Origin: Anthropogastromicrobium sp963604075
GTDB taxonomy: Bacteria; Bacillota; Clostridia; Lachnospirales; Lachnospiraceae
DNA length: 8,593 nucleotides
Direction of reading: 5' to 3'
NCBI GenBank assembly: GCA_963604075.1
Contig: CAVCPW010000122.1
Location: 1 to 8,593 of the forward strand
The notes beneath the pieces were generated by a model. It was not told where the DNA came from. It did not search any database and saw only the letters and a list, made by a program, of their open reading frames with translations. Of the stretch, positions 6,533 to 8,593 are shown piece after piece; position 1 is the stretch's first letter; each line of letters begins with the position of its first letter. The translations under genes were made by a program, and so were the position numbers.

Positions 6533-7694
6533 AAATTGTATTTCATGCAAGGCATCTCTGGAAGGAACTGAGATTATTGCATTTGATAATATGCCGGCAG
6601 CGGCACAGCACATGCCGGATGAGGAACAGGTAAAAAATGACAGAGGAATTCATCTGCCATTATGTCAGTGTAAAAAATGCGGCTTGATTCAGTTTGACTG
6701 CGAGCCGGTAGCGTACTATCGAGATGTCATTCGTGCTGGGGGGTATTCCACTACAATGGTAAAATTGCGCCGCCGCCAGTATCAGGAGTTTATTGAGCGC
6801 TATCACCTTGAAGGAAAGAAAATCATCGAAGCCGGCTGTGGCAGAGGCGAATTTCTAGGCGTGCTGCAGGAGTTTCCAGTAGAAGGATATGGCATTGAAC
6901 ACGATTCAGATTTAGCTCATATTGCAAGAGATAGTGGTCTATCCGTTACGGATGGTTTTACCGAGAACGCAGACCAAAAGCTTGCAAATGGTCCGTTTGA
7001 TGCATTTTTGTCTTTTAATTTTTTGGAGCATCAGCCATCCCCGGATGTTATGCTAACATGTCTGTACAATAACTTGACAGAGGACGGTGTGGGTCTGATT
7101 ACTGTGCCAAGTTTTGAATATATCACGGATCACAATACCTATTATGAGCTGATTCATGATCATTTAGCATACTACACGTTTGATTCATTAACATATCTGC
7201 TCAATCAGAATGGTTTTGTTGTGGAAAGCAAGGAGATGATAAACCGAGATACGCTCTCTGTGATGGTGCGAAAGACAAAGGAGCCGATTTCACAGGTATC
7301 CTCATGGAAGGATTTTACACCGGAAATTACCGCTCTTGGTGACAGCTTACGCAGCATCCGTGCGCAGATGGAGATTCTTTCTAAAAAATTAGAAGGAAAG
7401 CATCTGGCCATGTGGGGCGCAAGCCATCAGGGATTTACACTCGCGGCAACGACTTGTCTGGGTGAAAAAACAGACTACATTATTGATTCTGCACCATTTA
7501 AGCATGGAAAATATGCTCCGGCATCGCATATTGTGATCGTATCGCCTGAAACCGCACTGAAGAATCCGCCGGATGCGATTTTAATCGCAGCACCGGGTTA
7601 CACTGACGAGATTGCAAGTGTGATTCGCGTTCGTTTCCCAGAGACAGTGCGTATCTTTGCAATTCGCAGTAATAAAATAGAAGAAATTTTGTAA
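6528..7694 (+). CDS. Class I SAM methyltransferase, sugar C-methyltransferase family
   Basis: The 388-residue protein has the three-part plan of TylC3/NovU-type sugar C-methyltransferases. First is an N-terminal zinc-binding module with Cys4-x2-Cys7 and Cys48-x2-Cys51 (in CQCKKCGLIQFD). Then comes a SAM-binding Rossmann domain with motif I EAGCGRGEFL (101-110) and a later FNFLEHQPSP. Last is the family's own C-terminal domain, with WGASHQG (296-302) and IDSAPFKHGKY (319-329). Known members add a methyl group to a carbon next to the ketone of a nucleotide-linked keto-sugar, so a CDP-keto-sugar from this operon is a reasonable substrate. That is inference; transfer to another sugar or to an oxygen is not excluded. 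The start at 6528 is fixed by the Cys4-Cys7 pair. It lies 19 nt after the SDR stop, inside a 10-bp tandem duplication. No terminator follows the gene. Confidence 0.85.
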   Translation: MGNCISCKASLEGTEIIAFDNMPAAAQHMPDEEQVKNDRGIHLPLCQCKKCGLIQFDCEPVAYYRDVIRAGGYSTTMVKLRRRQYQEFIERYHLEGKKIIEAGCGRGEFLGVLQEFPVEGYGIEHDSDLAHIARDSGLSVTDGFTENADQKLANGPFDAFLSFNFLEHQPSPDVMLTCLYNNLTEDGVGLITVPSFEYITDHNTYYELIHDHLAYYTFDSLTYLLNQNGFVVESKEMINRDTLSVMVRKTKEPISQVSSWKDFTPEITALGDSLRSIRAQMEILSKKLEGKHLAMWGASHQGFTLAATTCLGEKTDYIIDSAPFKHGKYAPASHIVIVSPETALKNPPDAILIAAPGYTDEIASVIRVRFPETVRIFAIRSNKIEEIL

Positions 7695-7821
7695 ATGGGT
7701 TTCTGTATAGTTACGAAATTTTTCAACTTGTACGAGCCTTGAAAGCAGACGTCCATGAAAGAAATAGTTGTAGCAGATGTTTGCTTTCGAAGCTTTAAGA
7801 GAAAGGCATGGTAATTGATCT
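7695..7821 (+). promoter_or_regulatory. Intergenic leader of the alcohol dehydrogenase with a long inverted repeat
   Basis: This gap of 127 nt holds no recognisable gene. An inverted repeat pairs 7739-7750 (TTGAAAGCAGAC) with 7779-7790 (GTTTGCTTTCGA): 12 bp including two G-U pairs, around a 28-nt loop. A short alternative hairpin, GCTT-TCG-AAGC (7783-7793), would compete with it. AAAGG (7802-7806) is 15 nt before the ATG at 7822. A 5-codon frame starts at ATG 7808, and its TGA (7823-7825) overlaps that start as ATGA. I find no T-run terminator and no convincing promoter (TTGAAA at 7739 with AAATAG at 7762 is weak), so read-through from the methyltransferase gene is likely. Confidence 0.4.
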
Positions 7822-8593
7822 ATGAAGGCATTTGTGTTAAAAGAGCCGGGCGTTGTTGGCTATGAGCAGGTTCCAGAGCCAGTGCTGACTCCATATGGAG
7901 CTATCTTAAAGCCGGTTGCTGTCGCACCGTGTTCATCGGATGTCCACACCGTTTTCGGTGGTGGTTCCAGAAAAGCACCGAATCTGGTGCTGGGTCACGA
8001 ATGCGTGGCTCGAGTGTTGGAGGTGGGCGAGTATGTGACCGATTTTGTACCGGGAGAACTAGTAGCGGTACCAGCAATCACACCGGATTGGCGTGCAAAA
8101 AGCATTCAGGAGCATAATTTTAAACATGCTTCTGCTCCTTTTTCCGGTCATCAGCTCGGACGCAGCCAACCGGGTGTTTTTGCGGAGCGTTTTCTGATTC
8201 CAGATGCGGACACGACACTCGCAAAGATTCCAGAAGGGATTAGCTTAGAGCAGGCATTGATGTGTGTGGACGTTGTGACAACAGGCTTTACCGGAGCGCA
8301 GAATGCAAACATTAAATTCGGTGATACCGTAGTTGTCATGGGCATCGGACCGATCGGTCTCATGGCAGTAGCAGGAGCGGCACATTTAGGAGCAGCAAGA
8401 ATTCTTGCTGTCGGAAGCAGACCGCTCTGTGTAAAGACAGCTTATGAATTTGGTGCAACTGAAGTATTAAGCTATAAAGATGGCAATATTGTAGAGCAGG
8501 TGATGGAGCGCACAGCAGGCATTGGTGCCGACAGTGTAATCATCTGTGGCGGAAACGATGAGGTATTCGCACAGGCAATTGATATGGTACGCT
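7822..8593 (+). CDS. NADP-dependent zinc secondary-alcohol dehydrogenase (3' end outside window)
   Basis: The first 257 residues of a medium-chain zinc dehydrogenase, cut by the window edge; the family is about 352 residues long. It follows the Thermoanaerobacter brockii and Clostridium beijerinckii secondary-alcohol dehydrogenases closely, as I remember those sequences. The catalytic zinc ligands Cys37, His59 and Asp150, plus Glu60, fall at identical positions. PAITPDWR (84-91) and the nucleotide motif GIGPIG (174-179) are conserved. Ser199, Arg200 and Tyr218, which set NADP preference in that family, are present. Family members reduce acetone, acetoin and other small methyl ketones. Beside a YerE-like enzyme that should create a methyl ketone on a sugar, this suggests reduction of an acetyl branch to 1-hydroxyethyl. 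It could instead be an independent fermentation enzyme. A shared leader motif links it to rfbF. Confidence 0.9.
   Translation, partial: MKAFVLKEPGVVGYEQVPEPVLTPYGAILKPVAVAPCSSDVHTVFGGGSRKAPNLVLGHECVARVLEVGEYVTDFVPGELVAVPAITPDWRAKSIQEHNFKHASAPFSGHQLGRSQPGVFAERFLIPDADTTLAKIPEGISLEQALMCVDVVTTGFTGAQNANIKFGDTVVVMGIGPIGLMAVAGAAHLGAARILAVGSRPLCVKTAYEFGATEVLSYKDGNIVEQVMERTAGIGADSVIICGGNDEVFAQAIDMVR

Noticed and set aside
6518..6571. Separate small gene starting at the first ATG of the tandem duplication
   Set aside because: It encodes only 17 codons overlapping the methyltransferase start and has no recognisable product; it is better seen as a by-product of the duplication.
7695..7742. 15-codon open frame directly after the methyltransferase stop
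   Set aside because: It has no ribosome binding site of its own, no features and no recognisable product; likely chance.
7695..7821. Terminator ending the operon before the alcohol dehydrogenase
   Set aside because: The inverted repeat there has a 28-nt loop and no following T-run, so it does not look like an intrinsic terminator.
1..8593. CRISPR arrays, tRNA, rRNA or phage genes
   Set aside because: No regularly spaced repeats, cloverleaf-like sequences, rRNA stretches or phage motifs were seen.

Overview
The window holds most of a tightly packed nucleotide-sugar operon on the + strand, probably from a low-to-middle GC Gram-positive anaerobe of the Clostridia (Lachnospiraceae-like). That placement is an inference. 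It rests on strong GGAGG/AGGAG ribosome binding sites, A/T-leaning intergenic DNA, an alcohol dehydrogenase of the Thermoanaerobacter/Clostridium secondary-alcohol type, and a remnant of a Firmicutes-type (IS1182-like) transposase upstream.

Layout. Positions 1-247 carry a broken transposase remnant on the minus strand and a small palindrome. Positions 262-297 form an intrinsic terminator that could work in both directions. A good sigma-70/SigA-type promoter (288-316) has its -35 box inside the terminator stem. A leader of about 118 nt follows. Then come rfbF (441-1217), rfbG (1221-2321), rfbH (2323-3660), a YerE-like thiamine-diphosphate enzyme (3664-5514), an extended SDR sugar oxidoreductase (5516-6508) and a C-methyltransferase-family protein (6528-7694). 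The first five genes are 1-3 nt apart and the sixth follows after 19 nt. After a 127-nt gap with no convincing terminator, an NADP-type zinc secondary-alcohol dehydrogenase starts at 7822 and runs off the window.

How the genes fit together. RfbF makes CDP-glucose, RfbG makes CDP-4-keto-6-deoxyglucose, and RfbH (E1) removes the C3 hydroxyl, leading to CDP-3,6-dideoxy-4-ketohexose. In Yersinia, the ThDP flavoenzyme YerE transfers an acetyl unit from pyruvate to the C4 ketone of that compound, and a reductase (YerF) turns the new methyl ketone into a 1-hydroxyethyl branch, giving CDP-yersiniose. This window has the same first four activities. It adds an SDR, a C-methyltransferase-type protein and an NADP-dependent secondary-alcohol dehydrogenase whose relatives reduce small methyl ketones. 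The best reading is a pathway for a CDP-activated branched 3,6-dideoxy sugar, possibly with an extra methyl group, destined for a surface glycan. The product is inferred and has not been shown. No glycosyltransferase, flippase, polymerase or E1 partner reductase (E3, RfbI/DdhD) is seen in the window.
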